Below, in pieces: positions 43,459 through 51,365 of a stretch of DNA of 64,000 nucleotides. The notes beneath the pieces are model-generated. The model was not told the DNA's origin. It saw nothing but the letters and a program-made list of their open reading frames with translations, and did no database searches. Position numbers and translations under genes: made by a program. Positions within the stretch are counted from its first letter, which is position 1; the number at the start of each line of letters is the position of its first letter. Source of the DNA: Clostridium isatidis (GTDB taxonomy: Bacteria; Bacillota; Clostridia; Clostridiales; Clostridiaceae); contig NZ_CP016786.1 in assembly GCF_002285495.1 (NCBI RefSeq), positions 1,130,001 to 1,194,000 of the forward strand, read 5' to 3'.

Positions 43459-43514
43459 AAATATCACTCCTACTCTTATTAAGTTTATATTAAAGAAAAT
43501 AAAATATCAATTGG

Positions 43515-43546
43515 CAAAAAAGAAGATTGGCAGCAATCTTCTTTTA
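43515..43546 (-). terminator. Intrinsic terminator after the Elp3-like radical SAM gene
   Basis: Minus-strand AAAAGAAGATT - GCTGCC - AATCTTCTTTT followed by TT. The 11-bp stem lies about 37 nt after the stop and separates rnc and its partner gene from the smc-ftsY unit. Confidence 0.85.
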
Positions 43547-43582
43547 TAGAACAACAATTTTTTCGCGCATTAAGAAATAATG

Positions 43583-44617
43583 CTAAATTGTTAATTTTTC
43601 TATTCTTTTTAAAACAATTATATTTATATTATCTCTATGCACTTTATCATTAATTTTAACGTTAATTTTTCCTCTATGCTTCGCTTTAAGTTTATTAAAA
43701 AATACTTTTTTATTCGCATACAGCTTACTTAAATCTTTAGAATTTAATTCAATAATAATATCTTCTTCCGGATTAACACAATTTTGAATTTTATCACATA
43801 TTAAGCTTCCTTCAACTAATTCTCTAAAAGCAGGATGGAAAGGGCCGCTTATTACATCTTTTCCAAGGGTTATTGTATCTGTTGGTTGAAGTCCAATTCT
43901 TATTATATTTACATTGGCTTCTTTATAAAGCTTATATATATCTTTAGAAATTTGAACCGCTTCCTCTAATGTATATGGTTTGTAAACACCTCTATAATAC
44001 ATTTCTTCCATAGGAGTATCTTTTATTACGAGAGAGGGATATATTCTGCATATATCCGGCTTCATTGCAATAGATTTTTTAGCTGTTTCTATGTCCTTTT
44101 CAAAACTATCTCCCGGCAATCCAGGCATTATTTGATGTCCTAAAACAAAATCAAATTCCTTTATTAGTTTAGATGATTTTTCTACATCTTCAGCACTATG
44201 TCCTCTCCCTGAAAGTCTAAGAATTTCATTATCTAAAGATTGAACTCCCAGCTCAATTATATCAATCTTATATTCTTTTAAATAGTTTAGAATATATCTA
44301 TTAATAGCATCAGGTCTTGTTGACATCCTAATTTTATCTATTAATCCCTTTTCTTTATAATCTTTCGCCACCTTTAATAATTCTTTTTGCTTATTAACAG
44401 GTATTGCAGTAAAGGTTCCACCAAAAAAGGAAACTTCCACAGTCGCATCATTTTTATTTATAGTATTTAAATATTCTTTTATTGTTTCTTCAACTTCCTC
44501 TGCAGTAACTTCCTTTTGTAAAGTTCTTGCTATTTTATCTTGATTACAAAAAACACATTGATGAGGGCAGCCAATATGAGAAATAAATATTGGAATAATA
44601 TAATGTTTTTTACTCAT
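43583..44617 (-). CDS. Radical SAM protein of the Elp3-like family
   Basis: 344-aa radical-SAM enzyme with the cluster motif GCPHQCVFC (CxxxCxxC, about residues 16-24), GGTFTAIP, and the elongator-type core GHQIMPGLPGDSFEKDI. It resembles the Elp3 radical-SAM domain but lacks the GNAT acetyltransferase domain of true Elp3 (about 550 aa). The substrate is unknown; tRNA modification is possible by relation only. Its start overlaps rnc by 8 nt and follows GGAGGAGAG, so it is coupled to rnc. The rnc-radical SAM-smc neighbourhood is seen in several clostridia. Confidence 0.85.
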   Translation of the reverse strand: MSKKHYIIPIFISHIGCPHQCVFCNQDKIARTLQKEVTAEEVEETIKEYLNTINKNDATVEVSFFGGTFTAIPVNKQKELLKVAKDYKEKGLIDKIRMSTRPDAINRYILNYLKEYKIDIIELGVQSLDNEILRLSGRGHSAEDVEKSSKLIKEFDFVLGHQIMPGLPGDSFEKDIETAKKSIAMKPDICRIYPSLVIKDTPMEEMYYRGVYKPYTLEEAVQISKDIYKLYKEANVNIIRIGLQPTDTITLGKDVISGPFHPAFRELVEGSLICDKIQNCVNPEEDIIIELNSKDLSKLYANKKVFFNKLKAKHRGKINVKINDKVHRDNINIIVLKRIEKLTI

Positions 44618-45308
44618 TTCTCTCCTCCAAATTTCTTAAGGCTTCTTTTGCTGCATTTTGCTCTGCTTCCTTCTTGCTATACCCTTCTCCTCTACCTAAT
44701 TCTTTATTTTCTATAATTACAGAAGTATAGAATTTTCTCCTATGAGGAGGGCCTTCATATTTTAGTAGCTCATATACTATTGAAACTTCTCCTGATTTTT
44801 GAAGCTCTTCTTGCAGTTTTGTTTTATAATCTAAAACAATATCATTTTTAATAGCCTTTTCTATTATTTCTTTAAAATGGCCTATTATATAATCTTTAGT
44901 ATATTCTATCCCCTTATCTAAGTATATTGCTGCAATTAATGCCTCAACAGCATCTGCGGTAATAGAAGCCCTTTCTCTACCTCCAGTAAGCTCTTCTCCT
45001 CTACTTATTCTAATAAAATACCCTAAATCTAATTTTTTACCAATTTCATAAAGAGAATTTTCACAAACTATTAGACTTCTTATTTTAGTTAATTCTCCTT
45101 CACTTTTTTCCTTATAATTTAAAAATAAATATTCAGTAATACATAGCTGTAAAACTGCATCTCCCAAAAATTCTAACCTTTCATTATATTCTTGATCCTT
45201 ATGCTGATTAGCATAGGAACTATGTGTCAAGGCTGCTTTTAATAAATTTTTTTCATTAAAAGTTACACCTACAGCCTCCTCAACTTCCTTAATATTAAAT
45301 TTTCCCAT
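44610..45308 (-). CDS. rnc: Ribonuclease III
   Basis: Double-stranded-RNA endonuclease for rRNA processing and mRNA control. The 232-aa protein has the RNase III signature YNERLEFLGDAVLQL (about 42-56) with the catalytic acidic residues, a second acidic site ASITADAVEALIAAIYLD (about 115-132) and a C-terminal dsRBD (about 160-228; GRGEGYSKKEAEQNAAKEAL). ATG follows AAGGAGTG. A 20-bp imperfect hairpin (45325-45376) ends next to the Shine-Dalgarno and is a likely substrate for the enzyme itself. Confidence 0.97.
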   Translation of the reverse strand: MGKFNIKEVEEAVGVTFNEKNLLKAALTHSSYANQHKDQEYNERLEFLGDAVLQLCITEYLFLNYKEKSEGELTKIRSLIVCENSLYEIGKKLDLGYFIRISRGEELTGGRERASITADAVEALIAAIYLDKGIEYTKDYIIGHFKEIIEKAIKNDIVLDYKTKLQEELQKSGEVSIVYELLKYEGPPHRRKFYTSVIIENKELGRGEGYSKKEAEQNAAKEALRNLEERNE

Positions 45309-45324
45309 TAGTTACACTCCTTGA

Positions 45325-45376
45325 AGTTTATTCTTCAACTTGCTTTAATGGTTCTGAGCAAATTCAAGAATAAACT
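45325..45376 (-). promoter_or_regulatory. Long hairpin in the rnc leader, candidate RNase III autoregulation site
   Basis: Minus-strand arms 45376-45357 and 45344-45325 pair over 20 positions: 18 Watson-Crick pairs, one G-U and one G-G mismatch, around a 12-nt loop. The 11-bp basal half (AGTTTATTCTT/AAGAATAAACT) is perfect. The stem base lies 3 nt before the rnc Shine-Dalgarno AGGAG. RNase III cuts stems of about this length, and E. coli rnc is autoregulated by leader cleavage. Confidence 0.75.
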
Positions 45377-45393
45377 AGTTTTTATATTCTTAA

Positions 45394-45421
45394 TAAAAAT
45401 CCCGCATACTTGCGGGATTTT
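45394..45421 (-). terminator. Intrinsic terminator after acpP
   Basis: Minus-strand AAAATCCCGCA - AGTA - TGCGGGATTTT followed by TAT. The 11-bp stem contains a GC core, and its first base is 2 nt from the acpP stop. It is followed within 20 nt by the rnc leader hairpin. Confidence 0.88.
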
Positions 45422-45422
45422 A

Positions 45423-45653
45423 CTATTCTTCAACATGATTTTTTAAATACTCTACTACATCTCCAACTGTTTTAAAGCCTTCTGCATCTTCATCAGGAAT
45501 TTCAGTATTTAATTCATCTTCTAATGCCATCATAAGCTCAACTAGATCTAATGAATCTGCATTTAAATCATCAACAAAAGAAGATTCCATAGTTATATCC
45601 GCTTCATTAATACTTAATTTATCTGCTATAATTTCTCTAACCTTTTCAAACAT
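45423..45653 (-). CDS. acpP: Acyl carrier protein
   Basis: Carries growing acyl chains on 4'-phosphopantetheine during fatty-acid synthesis. The 76-aa acidic four-helix protein has the modification motif LNADSLDLVELMM with the Ser in DSL at about residue 36. The start is ATG at 45651-45653, following GGAGGTGAATAAT; an in-frame GTG at 45662 is part of the Shine-Dalgarno and rejected. It follows plsX and precedes rnc. Confidence 0.97.
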   Translation of the reverse strand: MFEKVREIIADKLSINEADITMESSFVDDLNADSLDLVELMMALEDELNTEIPDEDAEGFKTVGDVVEYLKNHVEE

Positions 45654-45729
45654 ATTATTCACCTCCTAGACACTTCATTTAGATAATATTATATAATATT
45701 TATCTAGTCAATATGAATATTTGCATTTA

Positions 45730-46731
45730 TTACATATTATTTTGAAGCTCTAATTTAATCTTTTCTAATACATTATTATCATAGAACTTCTTTGTTTGAT
45801 TAATAGCATTTTTAAAAGCTTTTCCATCAGAACTTCCATGAGCTTTAATGCATATTCCATCAACACCTAGGAAGGGAGCCCCTCCTACTTCAGTATAATC
45901 AAATTTCTTTTTTATATTGCTAAATACTGGTTTTAATAAAAGCGCTCCAAGTTTACCCATTAAGCCAGAAGATAAAATCTCTTCTTTTATTATCTTTAAT
46001 AAAGTCATGGCAACACCTTCATACATTTTTAATAATGTATTACCCACAAATCCATCACATACTAAAACGTCAACATCACCCTTAGAAGTCTCGCGTGGCT
46101 CTATATTTCCTACAAAGTTAAGCTTCGCTTCTTCTTTTAGTAGTTTATAAGCGTTTTTGGTTAGTTCATTTCCTTTTTCTTCTTCTTCTCCAATATTTAC
46201 AAGACCTATAGATGGATTATCTTTCTTCATTACTTCTTTAAAATATACTTTTCCCATCTTAGCAAACTGAACCAAATAACTTGGCTTACAATCAACATTA
46301 GCTCCAGCATCAATTATCATAAAATGACCATTTTTTCCTGGCATTATAGGTGCTAAAGCCGGTCTTTCAATGCCTTTAATTCTACCTACAACTAATGTGC
46401 AGCCAGCTAAAAAAGCTCCAGTGCTTCCAGCTGAAATTATCGCATCACATTCCTTATCTTTTACTAACTTTAATGCTTTATATATACTGGAATCTTTCTT
46501 TTTCTTTAGTGCCATTACAGGATGTTCATTTGTTGAAACTACTTCTCTGGCATCTATAATTTTTACTAGATTTTTATCATACTTATATTTATTTAGTTCT
46601 TCTTCAATTTTTTCTTTAGGACCTGTTATATAGTATTCTATTCCACTGTATTCTTTTAAAGCGCTAACTACGCCTTCGACTACAGCTTGGGGTGCATTAT
46701 CTCCACCCATGCCATCAATAGCTATTTTCAT
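45730..46731 (-). CDS. plsX: Phosphate acyltransferase PlsX
   Basis: Peripheral membrane enzyme that makes acyl-phosphate from acyl-ACP, the donor for PlsY in phospholipid synthesis. The 333-aa protein has the N-terminal MKIAIDGMGGDNAPQAVVEG and the downstream core motifs DGFVGNTLLKMYEG and EVGGAPFLGVDGICIKAHGSS (split at the Gly pair). ATG follows AAAGGGG. The rpmF-plsX-acpP order is conserved; no FapR gene lies between rpmF and plsX here. Confidence 0.96.
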   Translation of the reverse strand: MKIAIDGMGGDNAPQAVVEGVVSALKEYSGIEYYITGPKEKIEEELNKYKYDKNLVKIIDAREVVSTNEHPVMALKKKKDSSIYKALKLVKDKECDAIISAGSTGAFLAGCTLVVGRIKGIERPALAPIMPGKNGHFMIIDAGANVDCKPSYLVQFAKMGKVYFKEVMKKDNPSIGLVNIGEEEEKGNELTKNAYKLLKEEAKLNFVGNIEPRETSKGDVDVLVCDGFVGNTLLKMYEGVAMTLLKIIKEEILSSGLMGKLGALLLKPVFSNIKKKFDYTEVGGAPFLGVDGICIKAHGSSDGKAFKNAINQTKKFYDNNVLEKIKLELQNNM

Positions 46732-46762
46732 ATAAATTCGCCCCTTTGCTTATATATAAAGA

Positions 46763-46786
46763 AAAGAAAGTCAATAGACTTTCTTT
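46763..46786 (-). terminator. Intrinsic terminator after rpmF
   Basis: Minus-strand AAAGAAAGTC - TATT - GACTTTCTTT followed by TCTTTAT. The 10-bp stem overlaps the rpmF stop codon and lowers read-through into plsX. Confidence 0.75.
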
Positions 46787-46970
46787 ATTCTTCTGATGAA
46801 GCAACTACTTCTTTCCCATTATAGAAGCCACAATTTTTACAAACTCTGTGAGCTAATTTCATTTCATGACATTGTGGACATTCAACTATACCAGGTAAGC
46901 TCGCTTTAAAAGTTTGAGCTCTTCTTGAATTTCTCTTTGCTCTATATGTTTTTCTAGCAGGATTTCCCAT
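46785..46970 (-). CDS. rpmF: 50S ribosomal protein L32, zinc-containing form
   Basis: Small large-subunit protein. The 61-aa sequence starts GNPARKTYRAKRNSRRAQ and carries two CxxC pairs (CPQC and CKNC, about 31-47), the zinc-binding C+ form; many Firmicutes also have zinc-free paralogues for zinc limitation. ATG follows AAGGAGGTG. It lies 3 nt after yceD, a near-universal pairing. Confidence 0.97.
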   Translation of the reverse strand: MGNPARKTYRAKRNSRRAQTFKASLPGIVECPQCHEMKLAHRVCKNCGFYNGKEVVASSEE

Positions 46971-46972
46971 TA

Positions 46973-47482
46973 CTACACCTCCTTATTAGCAAACAACTCT
47001 TGTAACTTTGCCATTCTTAAGTCTACATCATTTGACTCACATTGACAAGAACCTTCATTAAGATTTTTCCCACATTTTTGGCAAAGCCCTTTACAATTGT
47101 CTGTACAAAGTCTCTTAATAGGTAAGGTTGAAACTATAATATTTTCAACTACTTCTGCAATATCTAATATATTGCTATCTACAAAAATAATTTCGTCTTC
47201 TTTTTGAAGTTCTACATTATTTGTAAACCTTTCTTCTATATCAATATCTATTGGATAGATAAAGGCCTCTAGGCATCTTGAACAATTTAATTCCAATTTT
47301 GTTTTTATGGAAACTTTAAGCGTCAAAACATCACTAATAGAAGTTATTTCTCCAATTACATTAACAGGATCAACAAACTTAATTTCTTCTCCATCAAAAA
47401 CAAAAGATGCTAAATCATATGTTACATTTATTTCTTTTTTTCTACTTTTAGCTGAGACTAAATCCGAAAATTCTATAATCAT
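46973..47482 (-). CDS. yceD: YceD family (DUF177) protein
   Basis: 169-aa protein of the YceD/DUF177 family, linked to 23S rRNA accumulation and processing in E. coli and plants and almost always encoded just before rpmF. Visible features are LELNCSRCLEAFIYP with a CxxC and a Cys-rich C-terminal zinc-type segment (CTDNCKGLCQKCGKNL, about 129-144, then CQC). The ATG has only a weak Shine-Dalgarno (TAGAG), and a better AAGGAG at about 47566 has no usable start nearby. It is first in the unit under the promoter at 47601-47629. Confidence 0.88.
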   Translation of the reverse strand: MIIEFSDLVSAKSRKKEINVTYDLASFVFDGEEIKFVDPVNVIGEITSISDVLTLKVSIKTKLELNCSRCLEAFIYPIDIDIEERFTNNVELQKEDEIIFVDSNILDIAEVVENIIVSTLPIKRLCTDNCKGLCQKCGKNLNEGSCQCESNDVDLRMAKLQELFANKEV

Positions 47483-47600
47483 ATGTATTTGCTCTAAATT
47501 TTGTCTGATTATGATTTAACTTTACTTATAAAATTAAAACATAACTTATACAGAGCTTTTTTCACTCCTTAGATAAAAATTTGCTGAATAAACACAATTT

Positions 47601-47629
47601 ATTATATAAAGCGCATGATTAAAAGTCAA
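47601..47629 (-). promoter_or_regulatory. Promoter of yceD-rpmF-plsX-acpP
   Basis: Minus strand: -35 TTGACT (47629-47624), 17-bp spacer, -10 TATAAT (47606-47601). The -35 begins in the last bases of the ackA terminator stem. The leader to yceD is about 110 nt. Confidence 0.82.
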
Positions 47630-47650
47630 GCAATTTGTTATAAATTGCTT
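47628..47650 (-). terminator. Hairpin after ackA overlapping the next promoter
   Basis: Minus-strand AAGCAATTT - ATAAC - AAATTGCTT (9-bp perfect stem), followed by GACTTTTAAT instead of a clean T tract. The last two T of the stem are the first two bases of the yceD -35 box. Confidence 0.7.
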
Positions 47651-47675
47651 AAACTAATAATAATGCACTTTATAA

Positions 47676-48875
47676 TTATTTGCTGATTAATTCAACAGTA
47701 TCTCTTGCAATAACTAATTCTTCATTAGTTGGAATAACAAAAGCTTTTACTTTAGAACCTTCTTTTGAAATTTCTCTTACTTTTCCTCTTACCTTATTTT
47801 TTTCTGTATCTATTTCAACTCCTAGGAACTCTAATCCCTTTAAAATTCCTTCTCTTGATTCTGGACCATTTTCTCCTACTCCAGCAGTAAATACTATTGC
47901 ATCAACACCACCCATAATAGCTGCATATGCACCAATTGTTGCTTTTACTTTATATTCAAATATATCTAAGGCAAGTTGAGCTCTATGAACACCTTCTTTA
48001 AAGGCAGCATCTTCTATATCTCTGAAGTCTGAACTGATTCCTGATATACCTAAAACTCCTGATTTCTTGTTTAATAAGTTATCTACTTCTTCAATAGTTA
48101 ATCCTTCTTCCTTCATTAAGAAAGGTATTATAGCAGGATCTATATTACCAGATCTTGTTCCCATAGCTAATCCCTCAAGAGGTGTAAAGCCCATTGATGT
48201 ATCAATAGAAACGCCTCCCTTAACAGCAGTTACACTTGAACCATTTCCTAAATGACAAGTAATAATTTTTAAATCTTTTATATCTTTTCCTAATAATTCA
48301 GCTGCTTTTTGTGAAACATATTTATGAGAAGTTCCATGGAAACCATATTTTCTTATTCCATGTTTTGTGTATAATTCATATGGTAATGCATATAAATATG
48401 CTTTTTCTGGCATAGTTGAATGGAAAGCATTATCAAATACTGCTACCATAGGAACATTTGGCATTAACTCTTCACAAGCTTCAATACCAATCATATTTGC
48501 TGGGTTGTGTAATGGCGCTAGTTTAAAGCATTCTCTTATATATTCTTTAACTTCTTCATTTATAACAACAGATGATTTAAACTTTTCTCCTCCATGAACT
48601 ACTCTATGGCCAACTGCTGATATTTCGTCCATTGAAGATATTACTCCATTTTCTTTGTCTACTAATGCACCAAGTACTAATTGAATTGCAACTTTATGAT
48701 CTTTCATAGGTTGTTTTATTATGTATTTTTCTCTTCCTTCAACCTTTTGAGTTAAAACAGATCCTTCAATTCCTATTCTTTCTACTAATCCTTGAGCTAT
48801 TGATTCTTCAGTATTCATATCAATTAATTGATATTTAAGTGATGAACTTCCACAATTAATAACTAATACCTTCAT
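47676..48875 (-). CDS. ackA: Acetate kinase
   Basis: Converts acetyl phosphate and ADP to acetate and ATP, a main energy-yielding step in clostridial fermentation. The 399-aa protein has the two ASKHA signatures VLVINCGSSSLKYQL (3-17) and GFHGTSHKYVSQKA (about 178-191), plus the nucleotide-binding HLGNGSSVTAVKGG (about 208-221). ATG follows GGAGG. It lies 20 nt downstream of pta, the usual pair. Confidence 0.98.
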   Translation of the reverse strand: MKVLVINCGSSSLKYQLIDMNTEESIAQGLVERIGIEGSVLTQKVEGREKYIIKQPMKDHKVAIQLVLGALVDKENGVISSMDEISAVGHRVVHGGEKFKSSVVINEEVKEYIRECFKLAPLHNPANMIGIEACEELMPNVPMVAVFDNAFHSTMPEKAYLYALPYELYTKHGIRKYGFHGTSHKYVSQKAAELLGKDIKDLKIITCHLGNGSSVTAVKGGVSIDTSMGFTPLEGLAMGTRSGNIDPAIIPFLMKEEGLTIEEVDNLLNKKSGVLGISGISSDFRDIEDAAFKEGVHRAQLALDIFEYKVKATIGAYAAIMGGVDAIVFTAGVGENGPESREGILKGLEFLGVEIDTEKNKVRGKVREISKEGSKVKAFVIPTNEELVIARDTVELISK

Positions 48876-48895
48876 TTATAATCCTCCAAAGCTTA

Positions 48896-49897
48896 TTATT
48901 TTATTGATTGTGCTTGAACTGCTGTTAATGCAACAACATTAACTATGTCCTCAACACTGCATCCTCTTGATAAATCATTTATTGGTTTTGCAAAGCCTTG
49001 ACACATTGGCCCTATAGCTTCAGCATTTGCAAATCTTTGAACTAATTTATATCCTATATTTCCACTTTGTAAGTCTGGAAAAATAAGAACATTTGCTTTT
49101 CCAGCAACTTTGCTGTTTGGAGCTTTTTGAGCTGCCACACTTTCAACTATAGCTGCATCTAATTGCAATTCTCCATCAATTAGTAAATCAGCTCTTAATT
49201 CCTTAGCGATCTCTGTTGCTTTTCTTACCTTTTCTACTAATTCTCCACCTGCACTTCCCATTGTTGAGAAAGATAACATTGCTACTCTAGGTTCAATACC
49301 GCAAAGGTTCTTTGCTGTATCAGCTGTTGCTATTGCTATCGCAGCTAATTGTTCAGCTGTTGGATTTGGATTTACAGCACAGTCTGAGAATAATAACATA
49401 CCTTCTTCTCCATATTTAGCATTTGGTACCATCATTATAAAGAAACTTGAAACTACTGAAACACCTGGTGCTGTTTTAACAATTTGTAATCCTGGTCTTA
49501 ATAAATCACCAGTAGTATGAACTGCTCCTGAAACCATTCCATCTGCATCATCTAATTTAACCATCATTGTTCCGAAATATAATGGATCTCTTACTATTTG
49601 ATTTGATTTTTCTAGAGTCATTCCCTTATTTTTTCTTAACTCATAGAACTTATTAACATATTCTTCTAATTTTTCTGAAGTATTAGGATCAATAATTTCT
49701 ATTCCTTCTAAATTTACCCCTAAATTTTCAGCTTTTCTTTTTATTTCATCAATATTTCCAACTAAAACTGGATATGCTAAACCCAATTTGTGTATTTTTT
49801 CTGCCGCTTTTAATGTTCTTTCCTCATCACCTTCTGGAAGAACTATTCTTTTTTTGTCAGCTTTTGCTGACTCCCATAATTTATTCATAAGTTCCAT
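48896..49897 (-). CDS. pta: Phosphate acetyltransferase
   Basis: Interconverts acetyl-CoA and acetyl phosphate. The 333-aa protein is the short form without the N-terminal regulatory P-loop domain of E. coli Pta. It starts MELMNKLWESAKADKKRIVLPE and contains DGMVSGAVHTTGDLLRPGLQ (split at the HTT turn) and the C-terminal FPDLQSGNIGYKLVQRFA region. The ATG at 49895-49897 follows AAAGGAG; an in-frame TTG at 49915 lies upstream of that Shine-Dalgarno and is rejected. It heads the pta-ackA operon. Confidence 0.96.
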   Translation of the reverse strand: MELMNKLWESAKADKKRIVLPEGDEERTLKAAEKIHKLGLAYPVLVGNIDEIKRKAENLGVNLEGIEIIDPNTSEKLEEYVNKFYELRKNKGMTLEKSNQIVRDPLYFGTMMVKLDDADGMVSGAVHTTGDLLRPGLQIVKTAPGVSVVSSFFIMMVPNAKYGEEGMLLFSDCAVNPNPTAEQLAAIAIATADTAKNLCGIEPRVAMLSFSTMGSAGGELVEKVRKATEIAKELRADLLIDGELQLDAAIVESVAAQKAPNSKVAGKANVLIFPDLQSGNIGYKLVQRFANAEAIGPMCQGFAKPINDLSRGCSVEDIVNVVALTAVQAQSIK

Positions 49898-49942
49898 AAT
49901 ATAAACTCCTTTCAAAAAGATACGAACTTTACTCCATATACT

Positions 49943-49972
49943 AATATACTCCTATCAGCCTGTATTTTTCAA
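49943..49972 (-). promoter_or_regulatory. Probable promoter of pta-ackA
   Basis: Minus strand: -35 TTGAAA (49972-49967), 18-bp spacer, -10 TATATT (49948-49943). The transcript would start about 40 nt before the ATG. Confidence 0.55.
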
Positions 49973-49978
49973 CCTAAA

Positions 49979-50024
49979 GTTGTCTATTTCTTTATTTCTT
50001 TATATTCCTAATTTTCAGACAACG
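49979..50024. promoter_or_regulatory. Inverted repeat and CodY-box-like site upstream of pta
   Basis: GTTGTCT (49979-49985) and AGACAAC (50017-50023) form a perfect 7-bp inverted repeat about 10-50 bp upstream of the pta -35. The right arm overlaps AATTTTCAGACAACG (50010-50024), a 12 of 15 match to the CodY consensus. In B. subtilis CodY helps activate ackA. This assignment is tentative. Confidence 0.35.
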
Positions 50025-50035
50025 TTAAATTTTAT

Positions 50036-50084
50036 ACTATTTAATTTTTTAATTTCTCATATTAAATAGTTTTTATGCTATAAT
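50036..50084 (+). promoter_or_regulatory. tmcAL promoter with a 10-bp dyad over its -35 region
   Basis: Plus strand: extended -10 TGCTATAAT (hexamer 50079-50084), no recognisable -35. A perfect inverted repeat ACTATTTAAT/ATTAAATAGT (50036-50045 and 50061-50070) covers the place where the -35 would be, with the right arm next to the extended -10. Confidence 0.45.
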
Positions 50085-50113
50085 ATTTATAATTCCCTAA
50101 AAGGAGGTAATTT

Positions 50114-51319
50114 ATGAATATTACTGGAATAATTACTGAATATAATCCTTTTCACAAAGGACATTTGTATCACTTAAATAGTGCAATAAAAACAACTAAT
50201 TGTGATGGAATTGTTTGTATTATGAGTGGAAATTTCGTTCAAAGAGGCGGCCCTGCTATTATAGATAAATATAAGAGAGCTGAAATTGCAGTCTTAAATG
50301 GAGTAGATTTAGTTTTAGAATTACCCTGCTTTTATTCTGTATCTTCTGCAGAATTTTTTGCTAAAGGTTCAGTTTCAATTTTAAATTCTATAGGTGTGGT
50401 AAATAATATTTTCTTTGGAAGTGAATGTGGTGATATAGAAAAGCTAAAATATATTGCTAACTTTTTAACAAATGAACCTAATGAATTTAAAGCCGAAATA
50501 AAAAATAATTTAAATCTAGGACTAACTTATGCAAAAGCAAGAGAAATATCCTTAAATAAATTTCTTAAAGATGATTCTTTAAAGGATATATTAAAAAGTT
50601 CTAATAATATTTTAGCTATAGAATATATTAAAGCTCTAATTAAGCTTAATAGTAATATTGTTCCTTTAACATTAAAAAGAGAAGGATCAAACTATAATGA
50701 TAAAAACTTTACTTCTATCTTTGCTTCTGCAACAAGTATACGAGAATATCTTAAAAAAAATATGGAGTTAGATAAAATTAATAATTATCTTCCCATTACT
50801 ACTATTAATTACCTTGAAAATTTAAAAGCTGGTAATTATAAATTTGTATTTGAAGAAGATATGTATAAGTATATTAAATATAGAATATTGAGCAATAATA
50901 TAAATTTTGAAAATTTACAAGAAGTAAAAGAAGGATTAGACAATAAAATTATTAAAGAAATCTATACAAGTAATTCTTTTGACGATTTTATTTTGAATAT
51001 TAAGAGCAAAAGATACACCTATACTAAAATTTCAAGATTGTTAACTCAGATTTTTCTTTCCTTTGATACTTACAATTATATGGAACTATTAGATGAGAAT
51101 AATCTTTATGCAAGAATACTTGCCTTTAATGAAAATGGAAGAAAAATTATTAAAGAAATGAAGAAAAAATCTCAAATACCTATTATTACTAAAATCTCAA
51201 AAGGAAATAATAATCCTCTTTTAAATTTAGATATTAATGCAACTAAGACATATTCAATATTAAACAGTTCATTGGACCCATTAAGTGATTTTTTAACTAA
51301 TCCTATAATAAATGATTAA
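50114..51319 (+). CDS. tmcAL: tRNA(Met) cytidine acetate ligase
   Basis: ATP-dependent enzyme that acetylates C34 of elongator tRNA(Met) from free acetate (former YlbM). The 401-aa protein starts MNITGIITEYNPFHKGHLYHL with the HxGH-type nucleotidyltransferase motif (FHKGH) and contains MSGNFVQRGGPAIIDK (about 36-51). ATG follows AAAAGGAGG. It is divergent from pta-ackA, whose product acetate is its substrate, and is followed by ylbJ as part of a broken-up ylbH-ylbM cluster. Confidence 0.94.
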   Translation: MNITGIITEYNPFHKGHLYHLNSAIKTTNCDGIVCIMSGNFVQRGGPAIIDKYKRAEIAVLNGVDLVLELPCFYSVSSAEFFAKGSVSILNSIGVVNNIFFGSECGDIEKLKYIANFLTNEPNEFKAEIKNNLNLGLTYAKAREISLNKFLKDDSLKDILKSSNNILAIEYIKALIKLNSNIVPLTLKREGSNYNDKNFTSIFASATSIREYLKKNMELDKINNYLPITTINYLENLKAGNYKFVFEEDMYKYIKYRILSNNINFENLQEVKEGLDNKIIKEIYTSNSFDDFILNIKSKRYTYTKISRLLTQIFLSFDTYNYMELLDENNLYARILAFNENGRKIIKEMKKKSQIPIITKISKGNNNPLLNLDINATKTYSILNSSLDPLSDFLTNPIIND

Positions 51320-51365
51320 TATAAAGAAGACATATGCATATAAATACTATATGGGAGGTTGTTTT

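Noticed and set aside
47509..47565. Possible 18-codon leader gene in front of yceD (GTG AAA AAA GCT ...)
   Set aside because: The only Shine-Dalgarno, AAGGAG, overlaps the GTG itself, leaving no spacing. No other start lies 5-12 nt downstream, so the Shine-Dalgarno-like sequence is probably chance.
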